Of a stretch of 64,000 bases of DNA, positions 28,405 through 38,003 are shown one piece after another. The stretch is from Rostratula benghalensis (taxonomy: Eukaryota > Chordata > Aves > Charadriiformes > Rostratulidae), in contig VXAI01000477.1 of assembly GCA_013399305.1 (NCBI GenBank), positions 248,001 to 312,000 on the forward strand, given 5' to 3'. The position numbers were made by a program, and so were the translations under genes. Every line of letters begins with the position of its first letter. The first letter of the stretch is position 1. The notes beneath the pieces were generated by a model. It was not told the origin of the DNA. It saw nothing but the letters and a program-made list of their open reading frames with translations, and searched no databases.

Positions 28405-28415
28405 ATGCCTGGCAG
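28405..28415 (+). other. Candidate alternative micro first exon (coding part)
   Basis: At the upstream edge of the CpG island an ATG with A at -3 opens a three-codon frame (Met-Pro-Gly plus AG). It runs directly into a full-consensus donor, CAG|GTAAGC, at 28,416. The donor is in phase 2, exactly the phase needed for the exon at 52,929, and would give Met-Pro-Gly-Arg-Met-Met-Lys-Ser. If real, it is a second ARHGAP32 start transcribed from the 5' side of the same island. The motif is short and may be coincidental. There is no homology support. Confidence 0.25.
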
Positions 28416-28669
28416 GTAAGCCCATCCCCTCCCGGATCCTGGGGCCGGGGTAGGAGGTGCAGAGGACAAAGGAATTCCTTTTCCTCCCGCCCTCGCCTCC
28501 TCCGGCCGGGAAAGGGTTAGGGCTGAAAATGCCTCCCGCAGTCCGGGGAAAGCCTGGATCAGTGCTACTGAGGGGAGGCGGAACGGGAACCCAGCATCAC
28601 AGCCTGCTCCCTGCTTTTCACTTATAGATCTATTGCATTTTAAATTTTTGTTTTAGGAGAGGGGGATAA

Positions 28670-28675
28670 ATGTAG
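28670..28675 (+). promoter_or_regulatory. Minimal start-stop uORF (ATGTAG) upstream of the coding start
   Basis: An ATG is followed immediately by TAG, 190 bases upstream of the main ATG. It is the only ATG I can see between it and the coding start. If transcription begins upstream of it, it would form a start-stop element of the kind known to stall initiating ribosomes. Whether it is in the mRNA depends on the unmapped transcription start. Confidence 0.3.
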
Positions 28676-28699
28676 TGGCGCAGCCATCCGGGCACAGCA

Positions 28700-28754
28700 G
28701 GGGAGAGAGGTGGGGGAGCCTGGAGAAGGCGGCGGGGGGGGGACACGGACGGGG
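28700..28754 (+). promoter_or_regulatory. Potential G-quadruplex in the probable 5'UTR
   Basis: G-runs of four, five, nine and four lie at 28,700-28,703, 28,712-28,716, 28,734-28,742 and 28,751-28,754, on the strand that would be the mRNA. The nine-G run can contribute more than one tetrad column. One loop is 17 bases, longer than the classical limit, so folding is uncertain. Confidence 0.4.
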
Positions 28755-28859
28755 ACAACGACCCCCCCCAATCTCAGCCCTTTCTCCTTGTCGCCTCCCG
28801 GCGAGTGTGTGAGCGTGTAACCGTGTGTGTGCGACACTGGGAGTGTGTGTGTGTGCGAC

Positions 28860-28963
28860 ATGGAGGGAGGGACCGGAGCTGCCGCCGCCTTCCCCAGCAT
28901 CTACAAGGCAGCTTTCACTGCGGGAATGCAAGGGACTGGAAGCAATCTGGATGAATCGGAAAG
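28860..28963 (+). CDS. ARHGAP32: Putative first coding exon of an ARHGAP32 transcript (alternative N-terminus)
   Basis: The exon encodes 34 residues plus two bases of a split codon (MEGGTGAAAAFPSIYK... ending ...NLDESE|R). The ATG at 28,860 has G at -3 and G at +4, a strong vertebrate start context. An in-frame TAA at 28,818-28,820 closes the frame upstream, so this ATG is the first one in frame. The exon ends AAG|GTCAGT, a good donor, in phase 2. The downstream exon at 52,929 supplies one A, completing an Arg codon, and continues in frame into the recognised ARHGAP32 segment. The exon sits inside a CpG island, as expected of a first exon. No domain or signal peptide is visible: it starts with a Gly/Ala-rich stretch and ends acidic. 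The best-known PX-RICS isoform starts with a different sequence (METESES...), so this would be an alternative N-terminus. Assignment to ARHGAP32 is inferred from phase, strand and context, not from recognised homology of this exon. Confidence 0.68.
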
Positions 28964-31769
28964 GTCAGTGCTATCAGTAAATCACCCGCAGATAAATGCT
29001 CCTTCGAGATGCTTTCCTCCTTTTTTTTTTTTAAAAAAAAAAAACCAAACATAATTTAACCCTCTTTTCTTACAAATGGAGTATTAAAACCATAGCGTAG
29101 CTCGCAGGAATGTAATTGTTTGTAGCCAGCAATGTCTAAATAAAATGTAGAGCATGATTTTGAAAAGGCAAGTGTGTCATTTTCACTTAGCAACTGCCAC
29201 TTCATTTTAATTTTTAGTGTATTTTTAAGCAGATGCATGCGGCCGTGTGTGTTTTAAGTGGTGGAGTATTTGTATGGAGAAAGGTTAATTACCTCCTGCC
29301 ATCAGATTACACCACATAGGTTACACGAGCATGTAGAAAAGCAGAACAAAGTAGAATTTTGCATCCCGTTCTTCCTGTGACAGAGGTCCTTGAGGCATTT
29401 TTTTGGGTGTAGTGGGTGGAATGTGATTATTAGCATGACTGAAACTTGCATGTTTACTTTTTTTTAAATGAAAAATGTAGTATATCCTGTCCGTAGCAGA
29501 GCACATACTGTGTACTTTGGCTGTGTGAAAGCAGCAGTAGTCACAGGCTTCTGTGCTGAGTGTATTTATTTTTTTTTTTTCCCTTTCTAATGAATAACGA
29601 AGTGCTGTTGATATGGTGTAAGGTCTAGGAGCGATAGTTCTGGAGGACCAGGTTATTGTGTAGCTAAAAATTCTTGTGGAATGAGACAGGGCTGCTTATC
29701 TTCATGGCAAATCATCTCCTTCACCCAAGGCTTGGATTTGGACTGTGGCTGATATGGAATAAGCCTATCGCTGTTGCAGTTCAATTGGGATTTTCTACTT
29801 CAGGGCTGAGAGTGCATCAATACTTACTGGCAAAAAAAGCAAAAAAGAGGGAGTTGGGGGACCAGTAAGTAATTAATTTAAAACTTGCCACCTTGGGCAT
29901 GCTCTTCCCACCTCTCTAGTTTGGTAGAAACAGCCTTGATCTGTAAACTAAAAATTATTTATGAACGTAGCTGCCGGAAGCCAGAGACACAGGTTCTTAT
30001 TTCACTGCATAATACATTATCAACAAAGTCTCTTTAATTTATGCCAACTCCACCCCCTCAGCTCTCACTGCCAGAAACCCAAGGAGTGTAGCCCCAGCAC
30101 TGCAACATCCCTCTGAAATTCTTGGTGTTTCCCTTCTTTCTGTAAGTATTTTGCTTTAGGGAAGCTGCTGCTGGTTATCTTCTCATTGTTTGTACTATCC
30201 AGTGACCCTGGTACTGAGAGGATGATAATTAGGTAATTTTGGTTCCCCTTACTTAGAAATAAAATTGAATTTAAAAATTAAACTTGTAGGGTATACTAAT
30301 GCTGGAGCCCTTGTGTTCCCCAAGGTCCTTTGTGGCAGAAAAAGCTCAATATGCTATTTATTGGCACCCATGTATACAGGAGGGATTTTGTGAGCAGGAA
30401 CACTGCAGGACTTGGGTTTGGTGTGAATTCCCTTGGGAATGGGTGGTGCTCAGCCCCACTGAAAACTGACATTTGTGACTCACTGGCAATGTCAGCCTGG
30501 GCAGTACCCAGGTCGGTGGCTAAAGAAGGACAAAGTTTAGCAATGATTTGATATAACCAATGCAGTTTTTTCTAAAAACAGGTCTTATATTTCAAGGGAA
30601 CCTGCAGATTAAATATGTTTTAGTTCTGGCAGTGACAGTCCCCATAGCTGATGAGCTTATTGTGCATGGCTCTCTCTTGTGTTCCCTCAGTGTCCTGTTC
30701 TTGAGTGTAAAGAGAAATATTTGTATTGTTTCCTAGAAGCAAGACTTGTATTTAATAGGCTTATAGAAGTATTTTTAACTTTTAACTGCTGCTTGGAGTC
30801 CAGGGAGTCTTCTGGAAGGAGGGGGCAATTTTGTCACAGCGTTAATGAGCATCTCCTTTGCACCCCCCTAGTTCATCTTGCAACCACCAGAATATCAAAT
30901 ATACTGTGTGACACATCTGCTGTATTTATATCAAGAACACAAATAGTTTAATCCCATTTAACAAATTTTATGGTTTAATATTTCTTTGAACCGCGCTGCT
31001 GCTTCTTGTTTGATACTTTCTGAAAACTTCAGGTCTGGTATCAGGGACCAGAATGTAATGTTTTGATAATTTTTCGTCCCGACAGTGGTGAAGAAAGGAA
31101 AGTAAATAAATCCCCTGCTTTTCACCAACGGTCCTATGCCATGAAAAGGAATGACATTCCCAGCTTCTATTCAGTTATCAGTCTGGAGAAAGGGGAAAAA
31201 ACCCCCCAACCCCAGAATGGGGGTGGAAGGAAGAAATAAAGTGACTTTGAAGTGGTGGGGTGTGGTGGACAGGGATAAGGGGGATAAGGGACAAGGTGCC
31301 TATTTACCTGGTGAGTCAGAACAAGGTGGATTTCACCATTTATTAATGAAAAAAAAGAGAGAAGGGCTGATGTACATATGTGTGTTCCTTTTGAATTTAC
31401 TGCGTTGTGGAACTCCTAGGAGGATGCAGTGGGAAGGGCTGGGAGCTGGAGGAAGCAGTAGTTTCATTCAGTTTTTTAGCACAGCATGTTTGGTTAACTG
31501 TTCCTTGCTCTTATTTCTTGAAGGAGCTGTCTGTGTACTGGTTCTAGGCAGGAGCTTGCAGAAATGTTTGAAGTCTGTACCCAGAAAGCAAATTAAAATA
31601 TAAACCTCAGCACTTAAGGTGCATTTCACACCGGTGTCTGTGGCTTTGCTCAGGTCTAATGGCAGGGAGGGAGCATGATTTAGGGTGGGGAAGGTGGGAG
31701 GACAAGGGAGAGGAATTAGAACTTGGTACCTAGGGCTCTGAAGCACCATTTACATTCTGCCTTTCTCTT
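28964..31769 (+). other. Start of the first intron
   Basis: After the donor at 28,964 there is a T12-A12 palindrome at 29,021-29,044, 57 bases into the intron. AT-rich unique sequence follows, with a four-run G-rich motif at 31,257-31,290 (GGGG, GGG, GGGGG, GGG). I see no exon. Confidence 0.65.
29021..29044. repeat. T12-A12 perfect palindrome near the exon 1 donor
   Basis: Exactly twelve T are followed by twelve A, starting 57 bases after the splice donor. It is fully self-complementary. Confidence 0.9.
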
Positions 31770-31912
31770 GTGGTCCCCATCCCTAGAGGGGGTTGAAGGC
31801 CAGGTTGGATGGGAGCCTGGTGTGGTGGGAGGTGTCCCTGCCCAGGGCAGGGGGTGGCACTGGATGATCTTAAAGGTCCCTTCCAACTCAAACCATTTTA
31901 TATCTTGTGATC
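31770..31912 (+). mobile_element. CR1 LINE fragment, 3' end, sense
   Basis: The sequence matches the CR1 3' untranslated end: a GTCCCCATCCCT block, GGCCAGGTTGGATGGG, GGGAGGTGTCCCTGCCC and GATGATCTTAAAGGTCCC, then a decayed terminal repeat. It is 5'-truncated, the usual state of CR1 insertions, and has no coding capacity. Confidence 0.9.
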
Positions 31913-34900
31913 ATTCCTTCTGAAATTGCAAACATGGGACTTGATTAATCACCTCTGGAGACACTTCAGAGGTCACACTATAACTGTTTCTTGCTGTCTG
32001 TGGCCTTCACTTATGCAGCCCTCAATCCAATCTGCTTTTCTTCCTTCTTTCTGTAAAGCAGCAGTAAAAGCACCCCACTTTGGTGAAAGATCTGCTACTG
32101 TTCCCTTTCAAAGCTGATGGCAACCCGTGCCTGGTTGGGGATGCCCTGTGGTGGCACAGGCCACCCTCAGTTGCAGGAGGAGGTGGCTGTAATCAGCAGC
32201 ATGATATTGGGCAGAGCCAAGTGTGACCACCATGCGGCTTCCTGGGCCAGGAACCATGTGTGTTGGATTATCACTGTGGCCTTCACTTAATTTAATTTAT
32301 ACAGGCTTGTCTAGCCTTGCATTCCCTTGCAGTGAGTCCTGTGGCTGAATAAGCTGCTGAAGCATCCAGAAGATGACAGTGCATCGCTGCTCGGTGGGAA
32401 ATTTACAGTTTCTCTGGGTTCATTTTGAAGCTCCTCAGAGGTCTGAAATCTCTGGTTCATCAAACTTGGGGAAGGGCTTTTAACATGGCATTTCTTTTAA
32501 TGCAAAAAGCCTGGAAAGCCCTTGTTACATTAACACCAGAGTTTAACACAGCTCTTTGTTTTTTAATTCTGACAGTTCAGGCTGGGGGCAATTTCAGCTG
32601 GGTGATCACAAGCATCCTAGTGCTGTTGCTGAAATAGGATGAGGGCTTTCTGTTGAACATGGAGCTGCTGTGTGGGTGGTTGTGCCTTGGCTGGTGAATT
32701 TAATGCAGAGTGCTGGTGGGATTTCACCACTCCTAGGGACAGTTGTTACCGCTCTCTGGGTGCTGTCATTGTAAACCAAATGGGACACACTAATGAACTC
32801 CAGCCATGAGTGTCTTCTCCTTTTCATTATCAGCAATTTTCCCATTCGCAGAGCTATTGCATAGTCAAGGATTTCTCAACATGTTGGGGTTTTTTTCCCC
32901 CCAGGGTTTATAAATTGGTGCTCCAAACCTTCTTCAGGGTTGGAATGCAGCAGATGAGCTTTCAGCCCTTAAGGAGTGCTTTAAACATGCAAACAGGCTT
33001 TAATTTCTGGCCACATCTCTTTGGTTGTGTGTCTTTTGGAAGGTTTTGTCCTTTTAAAAAGTGTAATGTAACAAGACATTACACCAATTTTTTTTTTTTT
33101 TCTGAAATATAAACACAGAATTTCCAAGCCTTTTGGATCCGCTCTTCTCTCTACACTTACTGATTCTTTAATGGAATTGCTTTACTCAGTGTGTTAGAGA
33201 AATGTAATTTGTAAACATACATGGTATCTCCTCATAGCTTGCTTAGTGCTGTCATTCTGCTGAATTCTCTTAGCAATGTCACACTCTTACAAAAATTATT
33301 TACATCAAAAATTCAACTATTTTAAGTGCTGCCATGTGCTGACAGTGACTGTGTAAAAATCTACTTCTTAAAGAAGAGAAAACTTTTTAGAACCATATCA
33401 AATACATACCAAGAAACCAAGAGTCAAAAGGTAAATAAAGAGAGCACTTAACTACTTATTCCTTTTTTTTTTTTTTTTTCATGGTTTCTGAGCAAATCTC
33501 ATAGTTTGGAGTGGTGGGATGAGGGGCCCTGACACAGTAATTTCATGTTTCCCATTAGAGATGGAACTTCAAACACAGCAAACTCTACTGGAAATACGAT
33601 TTGACCTCGGGCATGTGGCCTAACACATTTGTTCATGTGCTGGAGACTTAGGAGTTCTCCTTTGAAAATGATGCCAGGAAGCCATCACAGGTCTTGAAGA
33701 TTATAACCTTTAATATGCTTTTGCATAAGAAAAACCTACTTTGAAACCAGCTCTTGGTAGTGTTAGTCTGGGGGAACATCCAAAGTGGATGTAGGAGCAG
33801 ATCTGAAGAATTTTCTGCAGTTCAATTGATCTCATGAGGAACGTGGAAAGAAAAGCAGACTAGATAAGAGTACTTTCCTAAACAGAAACAAGGCACGGGT
33901 TGCAAAACATAAAACTAGAACAGGAAACTATGATGATTTCTTAATTTTCTAGATTTTCATCTGATGTGGGGTGTTGACAGCTTCCATTTAAATGGGCACT
34001 TTCCCACCTTCTTACACTACCGAGGGAGCTGCTTATGGGCACACATGAAAAGACTTAGATTTTCATCGACTGGAAAATCTCCATTCCCTATTAATGATGG
34101 AGGGAAAGAAGGCCAATGCAAGATATCAATTTCAGAAGATGTTTGTTCTTAAATCCCAGCATTTGTGGTTGCAGAGAGCCATTAAATTCATGCCCAGAAG
34201 GTTAACTAAGGCTGTGTTGACTTTTTTTTTTCTGTCTACAAACTAATTTATTTAATACTGTCATGGTTGCTCATAGCTTTTTGCAGGAGTGGCATAATGG
34301 GATTAGCAAGCCTCTGATGGCTCCTCTATCTGATATTTAAATCCCCAGAGCTCTTCCTCTCCTATGGGGACTGCACTGGCAAAGAGTTGGGGTTTTGGGT
34401 TTATTTTTTTTTAATATAAGATGTTGTAGATTTGGTTGCTGGGATGAAGGAGTAGCTCAACTTCATTCTGTAGCCTTGGAGCCGGTGGGATTTTTAAGCA
34501 GAGATGCTGAGGCTGCCAGCTTGGGGGTTCATTGTTGGAGAGAAAAGATGAACACCCCCCTTCTCCTCCTTGCCATGCTCTGAAGAGGGAAATGAGTTTC
34601 ATAGGGAGATAATTACGCTGCTGGAAAAAGTGCTGTGACAGCTTATCGCACCACAGGGCGAGTTCTGTGGGGGGAAAAAAGCCACGTTAGAAGTACCAAT
34701 TTCTTCCCTTTTTTCTCCCAGTTAGGGATGGGCTGTATCTGTGCAGTGTGGTCCTGAGGCAGGTGGCACGGCCCTCCTTGTCTTTGCTTTCTTTGCCTGC
34801 TTCAATCAGCACTGTGTTAGTTATTTTTATAATGCCCTACCTCGCAGTCTGTGAACTGGGGGTAGGTGTGCATCATTCGACAAACACCACAACACTAATT

Positions 34901-35689
34901 TTGAAGCAGTGCTGTCTTCTGCTTGCTTCACCCACTGCCTCGAGCTTTGCTGAGATGCTTGCAGTTGTGGAAATCTCCACCAGTCTCCGTGGGCACCTCC
35001 AGAGCCTTCTGTTCAAGGCACATCTCTGATTTTTAATCTGTTTCCCCAAATTTCCCAGCGGTGTCTCTCCCATTCTGGAGCAGAAGTCGTTTCCTTGCTG
35101 GGGCTGGTGTTTTTTGGCCTGTGAGTAGGAGTGTGACTTGTAGGAGCAATACCTCTTTTCTCTGCTCTTCCATGTATGTTAACAAACATTTGAGACACTG
35201 GAATCACACAAAACCCCCTTTTCTCCAGCAAAAGTCTTCTGGTTTGAATACATTCTTCATTTCAGGGGCTTGACCACACATGGAAGTTGTCAGAACAGCT
35301 GCTCACAAATAATTCCAGATGCGGCCAGCCCCTGAACACAATGTTATGTTCTGTATTAGGCCTGTTTATGCTGACCTTTTCCAATGTCTCTTATTGCATT
35401 TTAAGCTCAGGATTGCCTCTTTGCTCATTTAAAGTACAACTTCTAGATACTTTAAAATCACCAAATTCACTCATAAACGCTGAAGCTGCTTTTATTTGTG
35501 GCTCTCTTTTTCTCTGAGGTTGGCAAACGGGGGGTGTTTTGCTACTGTTGGAACTGTCCCTCTGACAGGAGCTGTAGGATTTGTGGGGTCGGCTTTTCCT
35601 CAATTCTCATTTCTTTTCTGGCTAGGAAATGTCAGAGCAAAGATAATTAGAAACCTTCAATTACTCTCAGATGAGTCACTGTAGTCCCT
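31913..35689 (+). other. Intronic DNA between CR1 copies
   Basis: No exon or repeat is recognised beyond T and A runs (for example near 33,087 and 33,463). Confidence 0.6.
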
Positions 35690-36112
35690 TGAAGAGTGGA
35701 ATGTGTTTTTGACTGCCTTCACACAGCCAAGGGCCAGGAAAAGCCACTGCAAAGAGCAGGGCTGGAATTGCTTGAACCTTCTTGGCTACCCCCAGATGCC
35801 ATTGGCCTTCCTGGCTACAAAGGCACGTTGCTGCCTCATGGACATCCTGGTGCCCACCAGGTCCTGTTCCTCAGAGCTGCTCTCCAGCAGGTCCCCCCCA
35901 ACCTGTCCTGGTGCAGGGGGTTCTTCCTCCCCAGGGGGCAAGACCCTACACTTGCCCTGGTTGAGTTTCTTCAGGTTTCTCTCTGCCCAGCTCTCCAGAT
36001 GGATGGCGGCACAGCCTTCCCTCACACTTTTGTATCATCAGCAAACTTGCTGAGGGGACATTCCACCCCTTCATCCAGGTCATTGATGAATATATTGAAT
36101 TCCTTGAAAAAC
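35690..36112 (-). mobile_element. Older CR1 LINE fragment, antisense
   Basis: The reverse complement resembles the end of the CR1 reverse-transcriptase frame and following sequence. On the + strand, ATGCCATTGGCCTTC, the lone-Met/Cys-rich CCTCATGGACATCC region, a TCATCAGCAAACTTGCTGAG block and ATCCAGGTCATTGATGAA are all recognisable. It is more diverged than the copies at 48, 52 and 63 kb. The long open frames here are artefacts of the element. Confidence 0.85.
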
Positions 36113-37198
36113 TGTAGGAAAGGTCTTTGGTTCTGCGTGTGTTTTGTTCCTACTGAAGGGGAAATTAAGTGTGGCATCACCTAGGATTGAATTGTAGCAG
36201 CATCTCCTGCTCTGTGCAGGGATATGTGTATAAAAATATAAATATATGCAGAAGGTAAGCAACTGGTTTCATATTCCCTTCTCACTGGGTAATGGTGGGG
36301 ATTCAGATGCTGGAGGAGGCACTCAAGTAAAGACACTCTGCCATGTGGAGTGGTTCTGGGTCTCCTACAAGGACAGGACAGCAATGTATATGTATTTAAA
36401 TTATTTTTGTGTATCATGTGAAATTTTTGCTTTGACTTCAGAGCATGGAAGGTGTTTCTCAAACTGCACAGCAGCAAGGGGCAGACGAGGGATTGGTCTC
36501 ACTGGTGCAGGGGACTTTGCAATTGAGATTTTCGTGTCTAATTACAGCAAACAATCTATTGACACAGGATATGGCATTGGTAACAAATTCCCATGGAGAT
36601 GTGAAAACTCTGCTGAACACCAGGTGATGCCCACACAGGTTTTTAATTAGTACCTGGCCTATTTTTGAAGCAAAATGTGCCTCTGCGGAGGGAAAACTTT
36701 TGACAACCCCCCAGTAGCTTGTAGAAGTTGTTTCTGGGGGCTGTTCTTCTGGTGCACACACCAAGTTTTCTTGGTGCCCACTGAGGAAAAAAAATATTTG
36801 CAGGGCACCTGGATGTGCAGAAATGGGGGGATCTGTAAGAGAGCTCCAGACTGCAACCGACTGAGAACAAGCACTTGTGCAATTACAGGGGTGACATTGG
36901 AGGGAGTTTTGAGGTCAGGACAGCTCTGGCAACTTATCTGGGTGGTACCTGCTAAGAAAAAACTTATTGTTTGCCTGTTTGGCTTCAAAGAGACAACAAA
37001 CATTTCATACTCAAGGATGCTATTGTCTGGGCAAGCCCTTTTGAAAACACCAGGACCTTTATGAGACAACAGCAGGCCGTAAAACTTCAGAATACAGTGT
37101 CCCGGTCCACATTTCTCATTTGAAATGAGTCCAAAAGTTGAAGAAAACAGCCTAGTTAGTAAATATTATTAAATACTACTGACTCAGAGCTGCAGTGT

Positions 37199-37605
37199 AG
37201 TCAGGGGGCCCCGGGTTAATGCATCAGATGTGAGTTTGTGGAGGAGAGATTTATTTAGAGCCTGAGAGGCTGCAGTGATGCTGTGCTTCTGGCGTGGCCC
37301 CCTGCACCAGGGGGTGAGAGGGAAGGGTACAAGATCCAGGCAGGGTGAGAACTCCAGGGTGCTGGGCACTGCACCCCTCCCCAGCACGACCACAGCCCTT
37401 GGATGATGAGCTCTTGGCTGATGTTCAGTCCCTTTGGCTACCGAGTCAGGTGTGGGGAGCTCCAGCCAGAGCACTGAGGCTCCTGGCTGTAGAGTGGTCC
37501 AGAACTGCTTTTTGTGGGGTTTTGAAGGTGTTTTGTTATCACCCATCAGGGTATGGAACTGCTGATCAGCAGGGAGTGCAGTCACCTGTGCTGCACCGCT
37601 AGCAA
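37199..37605 (-). mobile_element. Possible solo LTR or endogenous-retrovirus remnant
   Basis: A GC-richer block of about 400 bases differs from its AT-rich flanks. Read on the minus strand it carries an AATAAA (complement of 37,250-37,255) near one end, followed by a CT-rich stretch, as avian LTRs often do. I could not define terminal TG...CA ends or a target-site duplication and do not recognise the family. No viral protein frame is seen. Confidence 0.22.
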
Positions 37606-37981
37606 ACAGGAATTACTGGTTTTGGAAATGGCTTTCATCATCCCCAGGGCTGTTTAAAGAGGGGAAATAGTGAAATAGAAACTGCAAGTGCTTCTTATTA
37701 CTTGTTGTATACCTGCTTTTGGTAGTGGCTTTCCCTTTGCCTGTGTATTTGAGAGCCCTCCATAGTTAACTGCAATGATCTTGAGAAACTCAGGGAAATA
37801 AGTGCCAAGAGTTTTCTTGCAAGGTCATCCATTAAATTTCAAAATCTTTGGTGAGTTACTTGATTAATGTGATGTATTCAGAGACAAGAACAGCGCAGCT
37901 GATTGTGCTTTTACCTTCTGTTTGACCTAAAGTACATCTTGGGTAGCTGTCACAAATGTTTTGCTAAACAAGGGAAGATTA

Positions 37982-38003
37982 TTTTTTTTTTAAAAAAAAA
38001 AAA
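37982..38003. repeat. T10-A12 homopolymer palindrome
   Basis: Ten T run directly into twelve A. This is the third such block in the window. Confidence 0.85.

Larger units (their letters stand above)
28430..28962 (+). promoter_or_regulatory. ARHGAP32: CpG island promoter with probable 5'UTR
   Basis: About 29 CpG dinucleotides occur in roughly 530 bases, while the flanking kilobases are strongly CpG-depleted. The composition is GC-rich with GC-box-like runs (near 28,487 and 28,729) and no convincing TATA box close to the coding start, as is usual for a dispersed CpG-island promoter. The island ends at the donor of the exon starting at 28,860. The stretch just before the start codon is a GTGTGT-rich simple sequence. 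The transcription start cannot be placed from sequence alone. Confidence 0.8.

Noticed and set aside
28640..28931. Two overlapping minus-strand open frames in the CpG island suggesting a divergent gene
   Set aside because: They are Pro/His/Thr-rich translations of the GC-rich and GTGTGT sequence complementary to the sense leader. They are low in complexity with no start context.
35696..36184. 162-codon open frame
   Set aside because: It lies over an antisense CR1 fragment. The frame is a by-product of that repeat.
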